64,000 nucleotides of DNA from CAVVNN01 sp963838035. GTDB lineage: Bacteria; Actinomycetota; Thermoleophilia; Solirubrobacterales; 70-9. Shown in pieces: positions 35,119-44,699 of the stretch. The notes beneath the pieces were generated by a model. It saw only the letters and a program-made list of their open reading frames with translations. It was not told where the DNA came from and made no database searches. Position 1 is the stretch's first letter. The number at the start of each line of letters is the position of its first letter. The stretch covers positions 620,001 through 684,000 of the forward strand of contig CAWIPM010000002.1 of assembly GCA_963838035.1 (NCBI GenBank), in the 5' to 3' direction. The position numbers and the translations under genes are program-made.

Positions 35119-36330
35119 CTAGATCTTGTGCCTCTGCAGGAGCTTCTTGCCGATCACCATGCGCTGGATCTCCGAGGTGCCCTCGCCGATCAGCAGCAGC
35201 GGCGCGTCGCGGTAGAGGCGCTCGATCTCGTACTCCTTCGAGTAGCCGTAGCCGCCGTGGATGCGGAAGCACTCCTCGACGCACTCCTTGCCGGTCTCCG
35301 AGGCGAGCAGCTTCGCCATCCCCGCCTCCAGGTCGGAGCGCTCGCCGGCGTCCTTCATCCGCGCCGCCTTGCGGGTGAGGAGGCGGGCCGCCTCGATCTT
35401 GGTCGCCATGTCGGCGAGCTTGAACTGGATCGCCTGGTGCTGGGCGATCGGCTTGCCGAAGGTCTTGCGCTCCTGGCTGTAGCGGAGGGCCAGCTCGAGC
35501 GCCCGCTGGGCGATGCCGACGCCGCGGGCGGCGACGTTGACGCGGCCGACCTCGAGCGCATCCATCATCTGCACGAAGCCCTCGCCGACCCCCGCCTCCT
35601 CGCCGCCGAGCACGCGCTCGGGCGGGCAGCGGTAGCCGTCGTAGACGAGCTCGGTCGACTCGACGCCCTTGTAGCCCATCTTCTTGATCTTGGGCGGGAC
35701 GGTCAGGCCCGCGAAGTCGCCGCTGTTCTCCTCCGCCCAGGGCTCCTTCTCGGTGATGAAGCAGGTCATCCCCCTGTAGGCGGGCTCCGCCTTGGGGTCG
35801 GTCTTCATCAGCACGAAGACGACGCAGGAGCCGAGCCCGTTGGTGACCCACATCTTCTGGCCGTTCAGCTCCCAGTTGCCGTCCTCACCCTTCCTGGCGG
35901 TGGACTTGATGCCCTGCACGTCGGAGCCGACCTCGGGCTCCGAGAGCGAGAAGGCGGCGCGGATCTCCCCCGTCGCCATCTTCGGCAGGAAGTAGTCCTT
36001 CTGCTCGTCGGTGCCGAACTTCATCAGCAGATAGGAGCCGATGAAGTGGGTGTTGACGACGCCGGAGATCGAGATCCAGCCGCGCGAGAGCTCTTCGACG
36101 ATCATCGCGTAGGTGGTCAGGTCGAGCCCCATCCCCCCGTACTCCTCGGGGATCGTCACCCCGAACAGGCCCAGCTCCTTCATCTGCTCGACGATCGGCT
36201 CCGGGAAGGAGTCCTCGTGGTCGAAGTGCTCGGCGTTGGGGATGATCTGCTCGTCGGCAAACTGGCGCACCATCTCGGTGATGTCGCGCTGGATCTCGGT
36301 CTGCTCGCTGTAGGCGGTCTCTACGGCCAT
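35119..36330 (-). CDS. Acyl-CoA dehydrogenase
   Basis: 403-residue FAD-dependent acyl-CoA dehydrogenase, introducing an alpha-beta double bond in an acyl-CoA. All family blocks are present: FGVTIPEEYGGMGLDLTTYA, AAFSLSEPEVGSDVQGIKST, GQKMWVTNGLGSCVVFV, RKTFGKPIAQHQAIQFKLAD and the C-terminal RIHGGYGYSKEYEIERLYRD with LLIGEGTSEIQRMVIGKKLL; the last contains the catalytic Glu (GEGTSEIQ). Complete and of normal length. Stands alone, divergent from a Phd-type antitoxin across a 102-nt gap. Substrate chain length is not evident; it resembles short/medium-chain and glutaryl-type enzymes. Confidence 0.92.
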   Translation of the reverse strand: MAVETAYSEQTEIQRDITEMVRQFADEQIIPNAEHFDHEDSFPEPIVEQMKELGLFGVTIPEEYGGMGLDLTTYAMIVEELSRGWISISGVVNTHFIGSYLLMKFGTDEQKDYFLPKMATGEIRAAFSLSEPEVGSDVQGIKSTARKGEDGNWELNGQKMWVTNGLGSCVVFVLMKTDPKAEPAYRGMTCFITEKEPWAEENSGDFAGLTVPPKIKKMGYKGVESTELVYDGYRCPPERVLGGEEAGVGEGFVQMMDALEVGRVNVAARGVGIAQRALELALRYSQERKTFGKPIAQHQAIQFKLADMATKIEAARLLTRKAARMKDAGERSDLEAGMAKLLASETGKECVEECFRIHGGYGYSKEYEIERLYRDAPLLLIGEGTSEIQRMVIGKKLLQRHKI

Positions 36331-36405
36331 TGCTCCTGCTCGGTCGGGTGCGGGCGGATGCGAAGGATATCGACGCGAGAGCTCAGGCAGAGAGGATGCT
36401 GGTCC

Positions 36406-36421
36406 GTATCACGCGTGATAC
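36406..36421. promoter_or_regulatory. Perfect 16-bp palindrome, probable antitoxin operator
   Basis: GTATCACGCGTGATAC is an uninterrupted inverted repeat ending 11 nt before the ATG of the Phd-type antitoxin at 36433. Phd/VapB antitoxins repress their own operons by binding such sites, so it is probably the operator. It could also touch transcription of the divergent acyl-CoA dehydrogenase. Confidence 0.65.
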
Positions 36422-36432
36422 CGTGGTCTTCC

Positions 36433-36669
36433 ATGGCAAGGGTCAGCATTCGCGATCTGCGCAACCACGGCGGTGAGGTCGTCGACCGAGCGGCGCGCGG
36501 AGAGCGGATCACGATCACGCGCTCTGGGAGGGCGGTCGCCGAGCTGCGGACGCTGAGCCAGCGAGCCCTGTCAAGTGAGGAGCTGATCGAGCGGTTCAAG
36601 CGCCTGCCGCGGGTCGACTACAACGAGCTGCGCAACGATCTCGATTCGGTCATCGATCCGCAACTGTGA
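36433..36669 (+). CDS. Type II antitoxin, Phd/VapB-like
   Basis: 78 residues from ATG 36433. The N-terminus MARVSIRDLRNHGGEVVDRA then ARGERITITRSGRAVAELRT is a classical Phd/YefM DNA-binding fold, and the C-terminus (SSEELIERFKRLPRVDYNEL) is the toxin-binding tail. Its TGA overlaps the GTG of the PIN toxin (GTGA). It has the same fold as the antitoxin at 28395 but is clearly a different sequence. A perfect palindrome 11 nt upstream is the likely operator. Confidence 0.88.
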   Translation: MARVSIRDLRNHGGEVVDRAARGERITITRSGRAVAELRTLSQRALSSEELIERFKRLPRVDYNELRNDLDSVIDPQL

Positions 36670-37091
36670 ACCCGGTGCAGGGTGTGCAGCACGAGCGCGG
36701 GATCCTCGACACCAGCGTGGTGATCGCGCTGACCGGCACGCCCGCGGAGTTCCTCCCGCAGCTGTCTCTGATCGCTGCAGTCACTCTCGCTGAGCTTTCC
36801 GTCGGCCCGCTGCTCGCCAAATCCGAACAGGCCAGGAATAGCCGCCAGGGAAACCTGCAGGTGGCTGAGGCGAGCTTTGACCCGCTCCCTTTCGACGCCG
36901 CGGCAGCTCGTGCCTTTGGGAGAGTCGCGGCGTCGCTGCGGCGCTCCGGCCGCAAGGCCAACGCGCGCGCCTACGACGCGATGATCGCCGCGACGGCGCT
37001 CGCCAACGACCTCCCCGTCTATACGTGCAATCCCGAGGACTTCAGCGGCATCGACGGGCTCGAGGTGATCGCGGTACCCGTTCCCGCGTAA
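36666..37091 (+). CDS. VapC-family PIN-domain toxin
   Basis: 141-residue PIN ribonuclease from GTG 36666. Metal-binding acids appear in GILDTSVVIALTGT, AAVTLAELSVGPLLAK, RAYDAMIAATALANDLP and YTCNPEDFSGIDGL. The conserved RAYDAMIAATA segment is typical of this VapC subgroup. Translationally coupled to the Phd-like antitoxin. It converges on the HipA-like gene, whose stop is 22 nt away. Intact. Confidence 0.88.
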   Translation: MNPVQGVQHERGILDTSVVIALTGTPAEFLPQLSLIAAVTLAELSVGPLLAKSEQARNSRQGNLQVAEASFDPLPFDAAAARAFGRVAASLRRSGRKANARAYDAMIAATALANDLPVYTCNPEDFSGIDGLEVIAVPVPA

Positions 37092-37112
37092 TCGGGCGAT
37101 TGGGGGACGGGC

Positions 37113-38354
37113 TCAGGCAGAGAGGAAAGCGCCGGCGAAACGTTCGATCTCATCCTCAGGTAGGTCGGCGTCCCGTGCCGCCGTGGGCCAGCGGGCTACG
37201 GCCCTGTCGACCTCGGCGATCACCTCTTCGGCCCGCTCCGCAGCGAGGCGGTAGTGCGACGCCGTCTCGCGAACGACGTCCAAGTCCGGGACTCGCAGCG
37301 AGTCATCGAAGGCCAGGCTGTGCTCCTGCTTCTGCAGCGACGGATTGACGTCGAAGGCAGGTGAGAGACGCCATCCGCCGCCGGTGCGCAGGAAGCCATG
37401 GTTGCGGAGGTGATCGTCGCGATTCGCGGTGAGGACATTGAACACGATGCGACGGAAGAGCTGCTGAAGATCGTCCACGATCGCAGCGGGGTCGCCGTGG
37501 TCCACGATCGCCCGCGCAACGTCCAGATAGCTGGCTTCTTCATGATCGCGCCGCCCCGTCAGCGTCATCGCCGAGGCATAAAGGCGCCGGCTCTCGCCGA
37601 GGCGATCGAAGCGCCGCGCGCAAAAGGTTCGGTGCGGCGAGCCCAGACGCAGCAGCCTGGCCTCCGAAACCTCTATCCCAGCGCCCGCGGCGAGCCGTGA
37701 GATCACATACTCCCAGCCGCCGACATCGTGCCGATCCTCCGTCGAGGGGAACTTGGCGATCCAAAGGATCCCATCGTCGAGAAAGCTCGCCTTCGGCCTT
37801 GCCCCGCCGAGCGAGCTGCCAGGCGCGATCAGGGTCGCGATCCAGCGCTCTTCTTCGCCGATGGACTCGGGCAGCCCATACTCCAGCTCGCGCGCCCAGT
37901 GCTCGAGGTCGCGCAGCTGCGCGCTCGGTGGGATCGTCAATTGGCGGTCGTCGACAAATGCGCCATCGCTCGCGCGCGCGAAGCGCAACGCTCCCATCCG
38001 CGTTCGATCGCTGACGCCGACCAGGCAGTCCCAGTCGTCCAGACTGCGCTGCTTCCTGCCCTCGCGCCGTGCCGCAAGGGCCTCACGGCGCTCCAGCAGC
38101 GTGCGCCCCCAGCGATCCGGCGCCGCGTCGGCGAAGATGCCTGGCAACGCCGGCGGGTACTGCTCGCCCTCATAGAGTGGAAGCGAGGGATCCAGCGCGA
38201 ACGAGGCGGGCGTGGCGACCCAGTCCGGCTCATACGCGAACGAGATCACGCTCTTCGCTCCTGCCCGCTCCCTGGCCAGCGCGCCCACCGCCTGCCGCGG
38301 GCCGATCTCCGCCGCATCGAGATGGACGGTCACTCGGTCTCGGTCACCGGCCAT
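37113..38354 (-). CDS. HipA-family toxin kinase
   Basis: 413-residue HipA-type serine/threonine kinase from ATG 38354 (MAGDRDRVTVHLDAAEIG). The N-terminal subdomain (FALDPSLPLYEGEQYPPALP, FADAAPDRWGR) and the ATP site (SSLGGARPKASFLDDGILWI) are present. The catalytic loop reads NVLTANRDDHLRNHGFL with the conserved Asp, and the DFG-like motif is LSPAFDVNPSLQ. In HipA proteins phosphorylation of glutamyl-tRNA synthetase causes growth arrest. The first codons overlap the HipB-like gene by 11 nt. Slightly shorter than E. coli HipA (440). Intact and probably active. Confidence 0.85.
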   Translation of the reverse strand: MAGDRDRVTVHLDAAEIGPRQAVGALARERAGAKSVISFAYEPDWVATPASFALDPSLPLYEGEQYPPALPGIFADAAPDRWGRTLLERREALAARREGRKQRSLDDWDCLVGVSDRTRMGALRFARASDGAFVDDRQLTIPPSAQLRDLEHWARELEYGLPESIGEEERWIATLIAPGSSLGGARPKASFLDDGILWIAKFPSTEDRHDVGGWEYVISRLAAGAGIEVSEARLLRLGSPHRTFCARRFDRLGESRRLYASAMTLTGRRDHEEASYLDVARAIVDHGDPAAIVDDLQQLFRRIVFNVLTANRDDHLRNHGFLRTGGGWRLSPAFDVNPSLQKQEHSLAFDDSLRVPDLDVVRETASHYRLAAERAEEVIAEVDRAVARWPTAARDADLPEDEIERFAGAFLSA

Positions 38355-38673
38355 CTGGCTGGCTCCCCTTCGACGGTCGGCGCGGCCGGCGCAACCGAAC
38401 GTCCTGCAGACGCTGACCCAGCTCGTCGTCCTGAGCCAGCCGATCGAGATCCTCTTCCAGCCCCAACACGGCCAGGACACGTGCCAGCACTCCCAGGCCG
38501 GTCGAGAGCTCGCCCCGCTCGAGACGGGAGAGGGTGTTTCGCGTCACATCGACGCGGGCCGCCAGCTCGGCAAGCGACATGCGGCGCCGGAGACGAGCGA
38601 GGCGCAGCCGCTCGCCAAGCGCCTCGGCGCGACGTTGAGTTTGCGGAAACAAGGGATGGGCTGGTCGCGGCAT
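38344..38673 (-). CDS. HipB-like Xre-family antitoxin
   Basis: 109 residues from ATG 38673. The helix-turn-helix is RLRLARLRRRMSLAELAARV then DVTRNTLSRLERGELSTGLG, the Cro/C1 type used by HipB. The C-terminal part (LEEDLDRLAQDDELGQRLQD) would contact the kinase. Overlap with hipA fixes the operon. The upstream ~50 nt are strikingly AT-rich (TTATAGATTAACCCATAAG, then TTTATCGCTATATCTATC) for this genome and probably hold the promoter and operators. Confidence 0.85.
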   Translation of the reverse strand: MPRPAHPLFPQTQRRAEALGERLRLARLRRRMSLAELAARVDVTRNTLSRLERGELSTGLGVLARVLAVLGLEEDLDRLAQDDELGQRLQDVRLRRPRRPSKGSQPDGR

Positions 38674-38733
38674 TGTTATAGATTAACCCATAAGTCCTTT
38701 ATCGCTATATCTATCAAGCCATAACGCGCTACC

Positions 38734-40194
38734 TCACTGGCTCTCTGCGGCCGCGAGCGCCCTCATCGGCGCCTGGGCCTTGAGCAGCATCTCCTCGTAC
38801 TCCTCCTCGGGATCGGACTGCACGACGATCGCCCCGCCTGCCCCGATGCTCGTCGACTCTCCGTCGACCACGATCGTGCGGATCGCGACGCTGAGGTCGC
38901 AGCCGCCGCTCAGCCCGAGGTAGCCGATCGCGCCGGAGTAGACGCCGCGCGCCTCCCCCTCCAGCTCGTCGATGATCTCCATCGTCCGCTTCTTCGGCGC
39001 GCCGGTCATCGAGCCGGGCGGGAAGCAGGCGCGAATGCAGTCGGGCGCCTCGACGTCCTCGCGCAGCCGGCCGCGCACGGCGGAGACGAGCTGGTGCACG
39101 GTCTCGTAGGTCTCGACCCGCATCAGCTCGGGCGCCTGCACGGTGCCGAACTCGCAGACGATGCCGAGGTCGTTGCGGAGCAGGTCGACGATCGTCACGT
39201 TCTCGGCGCGGCTCTTCTCGTCGCCGCGCAGCTCCTCGGCAAGGCGCGCGTCCTCCGCCGGGGTATCGCCGCGGCGGCGGGTCCCCTTGATCGGCCTCGC
39301 TTCGGCCCAGCGGTCGCGGCCGATGCCGAGGAAGCGCTCCGGGGAGGAGCTCAGCACCGCGACCGCGCCGAAGCGCAGGAAGGCGGCGAACGGCGCCGGG
39401 TTGAGGCGGCGCAGGGTGCGGTAGAGACGCAGCGGGTCGGGATCGGCCGCGGCGGCGAACCTGTTGGTCAGGCAGACCTCATAGGTCTCGCCCGCGAAGA
39501 GGCGCCGCCTGCAGGCGGCGATGTCCTCGAGGTATTGCCCGTGGGAGCGGCTGAGCTGGAAGCCCGCCAGCTCGCCATCGTCCGGCGCCCCCGCCTGCTC
39601 CGGGTCGCGGAGCGGCGGCAGCGACGCCAGCCGGCGGCTCGTCTCCTCGATCCACCTCTCCCCCTCCCCCACCCCGCCCGGCTCGGTCGCGCAGAGGACA
39701 TAGGTGCGCCGCTCCAGGTGGTCGAAGGCGACGAGGCGGTCGGCGAAGACGAAGGCGGCGTCCGGCATTGGGGACCGATGGGCGGCGTCGCCGTCGCAAT
39801 CGGCCTTCAGCTCGTAGCCGAAGTAGCCGACAAAGCCGCAGTCGAGGTCGAACGGCAGATCGCCGCTGGAGCTGCGAAGCCGGCGGGTCTCGCGGCCGAG
39901 GTAGTCGAAGATCGATTCGTCGAGGGTCTCCACCTCGCCGCCGCGCTGCACCGTGACCTCGCCCGCGCCGACGTCGTAGGCGATGACCGCGCCGAGCGGG
40001 CCGCTGCTGTCGCCGATGAAGGAAAAGCGGGCGCGCTCGCCGACCCCGCTGCTGTCCAGCCAGAAGGCGTTCGGGCTGTCCCCGTACAGGTCGGCGAAGG
40101 CCCGCTCGGCGTCGTGCAGGACGTCGAGTCGCCCCACTCCCAGCTCCAGGGGCGCCTCGATCGGCGGGGTCTCGAGCGGCCGCTCGGTAAGCAT
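38734..40194 (-). CDS. pabB: Aminodeoxychorismate synthase component I
   Basis: 486 residues from ATG 40194 (MLTERPLETPPIEA). Converts chorismate plus ammonia to 4-amino-4-deoxychorismate for folate. The chorismate-binding domain is complete: GETYEVCLTNRFAAAADPD, FGAVAVLSSSPERFLG, ARPIKGTRRRGDTPAEDA (PIKGT marks PabB/ADC synthase rather than TrpE), SRAENVTIVDLLRNDLG, ACFPPGSMTGAPKKRTMEII and GVYSGAIGYLGLSGG. The N-terminal domain (ARFSFIGDSSGPLGAVIAYD) is also normal. Divergent from the aminodeoxychorismate lyase gene by 20 nt, so the two folate genes share a control region. No glutamine amidotransferase subunit (pabA) is seen here. Confidence 0.9.
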   Translation of the reverse strand: MLTERPLETPPIEAPLELGVGRLDVLHDAERAFADLYGDSPNAFWLDSSGVGERARFSFIGDSSGPLGAVIAYDVGAGEVTVQRGGEVETLDESIFDYLGRETRRLRSSSGDLPFDLDCGFVGYFGYELKADCDGDAAHRSPMPDAAFVFADRLVAFDHLERRTYVLCATEPGGVGEGERWIEETSRRLASLPPLRDPEQAGAPDDGELAGFQLSRSHGQYLEDIAACRRRLFAGETYEVCLTNRFAAAADPDPLRLYRTLRRLNPAPFAAFLRFGAVAVLSSSPERFLGIGRDRWAEARPIKGTRRRGDTPAEDARLAEELRGDEKSRAENVTIVDLLRNDLGIVCEFGTVQAPELMRVETYETVHQLVSAVRGRLREDVEAPDCIRACFPPGSMTGAPKKRTMEIIDELEGEARGVYSGAIGYLGLSGGCDLSVAIRTIVVDGESTSIGAGGAIVVQSDPEEEYEEMLLKAQAPMRALAAAESQ

Positions 40195-40214
40195 CGCCCT
40201 CAAAATAGCCCGGC

Positions 40215-40949
40215 ATGTCCTCCCACCCCCATCCCGACCGCGCAAAGGGCGTCTTCGAGACGATGCTCGTGGTCGCCGGCCGGCCGGTCGAGCTCGACGC
40301 CCACATGGCGCGGCTCACCGCCAGCCTCGCGGAGCTGTTCGAGGCCCCGGCGCCGGCGGGCGCCCGCGACGATCTCCTCTCCCGGGCCGGCGAGGTGGCA
40401 TTGGGGCGGCTGCGACTGAGCGTGGCCCCGGGGAGCGGTGGGGGCCTCGAGCACGAGGTCGCCGTCGCCGACGTCGAGCCCGCCAGGGTCTTCCCGGGGT
40501 GGGGGCGGGGCGCGGTGCTGCGCAGTGTCACCGTCCCGGAATGGGCGGGTCGCCACAAGTGGGCCGACCGCTCCGGCCTCGAACGCCTCGAGGCTTCGCT
40601 CGAGGGGGCCATGCCGCTGCTGCTCGACGAGGGCGGCTCGGCGCTGGAGACCTCGCGCGCCAATCTCTTCGCCGTTCGCGGCGGAAGGCTCGAAACCCCG
40701 CCGCTCGACGGGCGCATCCTCCCCGGCATCGCCCGCGCCCGCACGATCGAGTTCGCCGCCGCGATCGGCATCGGGGTGAGCGAGCGCGGCATGGCGCTCA
40801 CCGACCTCCTCGACGCGGAGGAGGTCTTCCTGACCGGCTCGATACGCGGAATCCAGCCGGTCCGATCGCTGGACGGCGTCGAGCTCGAGCCGCGCAGCGC
40901 CGTCACGGCGAGCCTGGCCGCCGAGCTCCGTGGGCGCTGGCTCGGCTGA
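40215..40949 (+). CDS. pabC: Aminodeoxychorismate lyase-like class IV aminotransferase
   Basis: 244 residues. PLP fold type IV enzyme that would split aminodeoxychorismate to p-aminobenzoate and pyruvate. Motifs: GVFETMLVVAGRPVELDAHM at the N-terminus, the lysine region RHKWADRSGLERLEASLEGA, ALETSRANLFAVRGGRLETP (E..xxNhF), PPLDGRILPGIARART and EVFLTGSIRGIQPVRSLDG. Divergent pabB beside it strongly supports the folate assignment over a branched-chain or D-amino-acid aminotransferase. Intact; slightly shorter than E. coli PabC (269). Confidence 0.85.
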   Translation: MSSHPHPDRAKGVFETMLVVAGRPVELDAHMARLTASLAELFEAPAPAGARDDLLSRAGEVALGRLRLSVAPGSGGGLEHEVAVADVEPARVFPGWGRGAVLRSVTVPEWAGRHKWADRSGLERLEASLEGAMPLLLDEGGSALETSRANLFAVRGGRLETPPLDGRILPGIARARTIEFAAAIGIGVSERGMALTDLLDAEEVFLTGSIRGIQPVRSLDGVELEPRSAVTASLAAELRGRWLG

Positions 40950-40951
40950 GC

Positions 40952-41338
40952 TCAGCCCGTGGTCCCGGCGGTGCCGGGAAGGGGAACTCGCTCCAGCTCT
41001 CGCAGCCGCAAAGTGATCCGGTTTGCCCGTTCGATGAAGCTGCGCAGGCTCTCGTCCTGCGGGAGGGGAGTGGAGGACGGCTTGCCCGCCTCACTCGGCT
41101 GGCCGGCGCGGCTCCCGGCGAGCATCGCGGCGCTGGCGCGCTCGGCCAGCTCCGCCGCGCGCCGCGCCTGCTCAGCGGCGTCGATCGCCGCCTCGCCGAC
41201 CGCCATCACCGCCGCCTCCGACGCTCGCGCCGTCGCCACCGCCTCGTCGATGCGCTGCGACAGCTCGGCAATGGACGGTGGGCGGGCGCTCTCCGGCAGT
41301 AACCAGTCCTGCGTGCTGTCGCGCTCGGAGCCCTCCAT
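40952..41338 (-). CDS. Alanine-rich helical protein of unknown function
   Basis: 128 residues from ATG 41338. The middle is a long Ala/Glu-rich helix (IDEAVATARASEAAVMAVGE, AAIDAAEQARRAAELAERAS) with heptad-like spacing, consistent with a coiled coil. The ends are polar, with SLRSFIERANRITLRLRELE near the C-terminus. No signal peptide or known domain is visible. It converges on pabC (2-nt gap) and diverges from the malyl-CoA-lyase-like gene. Probably a real gene because of its composition and codon use. Confidence 0.55.
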   Translation of the reverse strand: MEGSERDSTQDWLLPESARPPSIAELSQRIDEAVATARASEAAVMAVGEAAIDAAEQARRAAELAERASAAMLAGSRAGQPSEAGKPSSTPLPQDESLRSFIERANRITLRLRELERVPLPGTAGTTG

Positions 41339-41418
41339 GGCAACCTGAATGTAGGGCGCCTGCAGGCGGCAAAAGCCTCTAGATTTCGGCGCCCGACCCA
41401 CCCGACCCGAGGAGCAGC

Positions 41419-42471
41419 TTGAGAAACCCCAGAGACTTCTTCCAGCCGCAGGCGATCGGCGCCCCCGAGCCGCTGCGCGAGATCCCCGTGAAGCCCTCGC
41501 GGATGATCCACTTCCTCGACTTCTCCAACGAGAAGATGGTCGCCAAGGCCGCCGACATCGCTCAGAAGACCGACATCCTGCTCGGCAACCTCGAGGACGC
41601 GATCCCGGTCGACCGCAAGGAGGCGGCGCGCGCCGGCCTGGTCAAGGCCGCCAGGGAGTCCGACTTCGGCCAGACCGCACTGTGGACCCGGGTCAACTCG
41701 CTGGAGAGCCCCTGGGTGCTCGACGACCTGACCACGCTGGTGGCCGAGATCGGCGACAAGCTCGAGGTCGTGATGGTGCCCAAGGTCGAGGGCGCCTGGG
41801 ACATCCACTACGTCGACCGCCTGCTCGCCCAGCTCGAGGCGAAGGCCGGCCTGCAGCGGCCGATCCTGATCCACGCGATCCTCGAGACCGCGCAGGGCGT
41901 CGTCAACCTGGAGGAGATCGCCGCCGCCAGCCCGCGCATGCAGGGGATGAGCTTCGGCCCCGCCGACCTCGCCGCCTCGCGCCGGATGAAGACGACCCGG
42001 GTCGGCGGCGGGCACCCCGGCTACCGCGTAATGGAGGACCCCGCCGACCCCGAGAACCCCGAGGCCGACCGCATCAGCGCCCAGCAGGACCTCTGGCACT
42101 ACTCGATCGCCCGCATGGTCGACGCCTGCGCCGCGACTGGGATCCTGCCCTTCTACGGCCCCTTCGGCGACATCAAGGACACAGCCGGGTGCGAGACCCA
42201 GTTCCGCGCCGCCTTCCTGATGGGCTGCGTCGGGGCCTGGTCGCTGCACCCGGTCCAGATCGAGATCGCCAAGAGGGTCTTCAGCCCGCCACCCGACGAG
42301 GTCAGGTTCGCGAAGAAGGTCCTGGAGGCAATCCCCGACGGCCGCGGCGTCCACATGATCGACGGCAAGATGCAGGACGACGCCACCTGGAAGCAGTGCA
42401 AGGTGATGGTCGAGCTGGCCGAGATGCTCGCCGCGAAGGACCCGGAGCTGGCGCAGGCCTACGGGCTGTAG
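41419..42471 (+). CDS. HpcH/HpaI-family C-C lyase, malyl-CoA lyase-like
   Basis: 350 residues from TTG 41419, with GAGGAG ten bases upstream. The CitE/HpcH TIM barrel is visible: ILLGNLEDAIPVDRKEAARA (metal/CoA region), ALWTRVNSLESPWVLDDLTT, KLEVVMVPKVEGAWDIHYVD, ILIHAILETAQGVVNLEEIA and MQGMSFGPADLAASRRMKTT, with the catalytic-side FGDIKDTAGCETQFRAAFL. The length and these blocks fit L-malyl-CoA/beta-methylmalyl-CoA lyase better than citrate lyase beta. It would cleave malyl-CoA to acetyl-CoA and glyoxylate or work in reverse. Its neighbours, PEP carboxykinase and a SucCD-type CoA ligase, suggest a C4/C2 carbon module. Confidence 0.75.
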   Translation: MRNPRDFFQPQAIGAPEPLREIPVKPSRMIHFLDFSNEKMVAKAADIAQKTDILLGNLEDAIPVDRKEAARAGLVKAARESDFGQTALWTRVNSLESPWVLDDLTTLVAEIGDKLEVVMVPKVEGAWDIHYVDRLLAQLEAKAGLQRPILIHAILETAQGVVNLEEIAAASPRMQGMSFGPADLAASRRMKTTRVGGGHPGYRVMEDPADPENPEADRISAQQDLWHYSIARMVDACAATGILPFYGPFGDIKDTAGCETQFRAAFLMGCVGAWSLHPVQIEIAKRVFSPPPDEVRFAKKVLEAIPDGRGVHMIDGKMQDDATWKQCKVMVELAEMLAAKDPELAQAYGL

Positions 42472-42490
42472 CGCCGGCCGGCGCCTGGGC

Positions 42491-44299
<1,809 letters not shown>

Positions 44300-44309
44300 T
44301 CGCCCCACT

Positions 44310-44612
44310 TTACTTATTGGCCTTCAGGTCGATCATGCTGACGTCGGCTTCCTTGTTGAGGATCTTCAGCGTCGCCGTCGCCTGTTTTCCGTTGGCGAAA
44401 TCGACCGTGCAGTCGAAGGTGGCGCCCGTTTCGACCTTCTGCGAGGACGGGCAGGAGACCGAGGAAACCTTGTCGTGGAGCGATTTTTCGAGGTTCGACT
44501 GGATCGCTCCCTCGGCCTTGCTGGAGTCGATCACCGTTTCGCCACAGCCGACTGCAGCGAGGGCGGTGGCGACAAGCGCCGCGACGGCGGCGAACCGGAC
44601 GGACGAGCTCAT
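44310..44612 (-). CDS. DUF4333-type lipoprotein
   Basis: 100 residues from ATG 44612. A signal peptide (SSSVRFAAVAALVATALAAV) ends in the lipobox AAVGC, so the mature protein would be anchored by Cys23. The mature part has VIDSSKAEGAIQSNLEKSLH, SSVSCPSSQKVETGATFDCT and VDFANGKQATATLKILNK, the pattern of DUF4333 with two cysteines that may form a disulfide. These small actinobacterial envelope proteins have no known function. Ends 10 nt before pckG; divergent from sucC. Confidence 0.8.
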   Translation of the reverse strand: MSSSVRFAAVAALVATALAAVGCGETVIDSSKAEGAIQSNLEKSLHDKVSSVSCPSSQKVETGATFDCTVDFANGKQATATLKILNKEADVSMIDLKANK

Positions 44613-44699
44613 ATTCCTCCTCTTCGACGGGCCGATCACGGAAGTATCCCAGGGGTCAGGCCCTCGCCACCCGCCCTTGGATAGGGTTGCGCGCCGCTG

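Noticed and set aside
35128..36432. Long open frame antisense to the acyl-CoA dehydrogenase, running into the Phd antitoxin
   Set aside because: It is a shadow of high-GC coding sequence. Only the last 78 codons, from ATG 36433, look like a real protein.
39094..40419. Long plus-strand frame opposite pabB
   Set aside because: Composition is a mirror of the pabB codons, with no motif and no ribosome site.
40943..40956. GGCTGAGCTCAGCC palindrome at the pabC end as a terminator
   Set aside because: It has no loop of useful size as RNA and coincides with coding and stop codons; weaker than the hairpin at 42480-42504.
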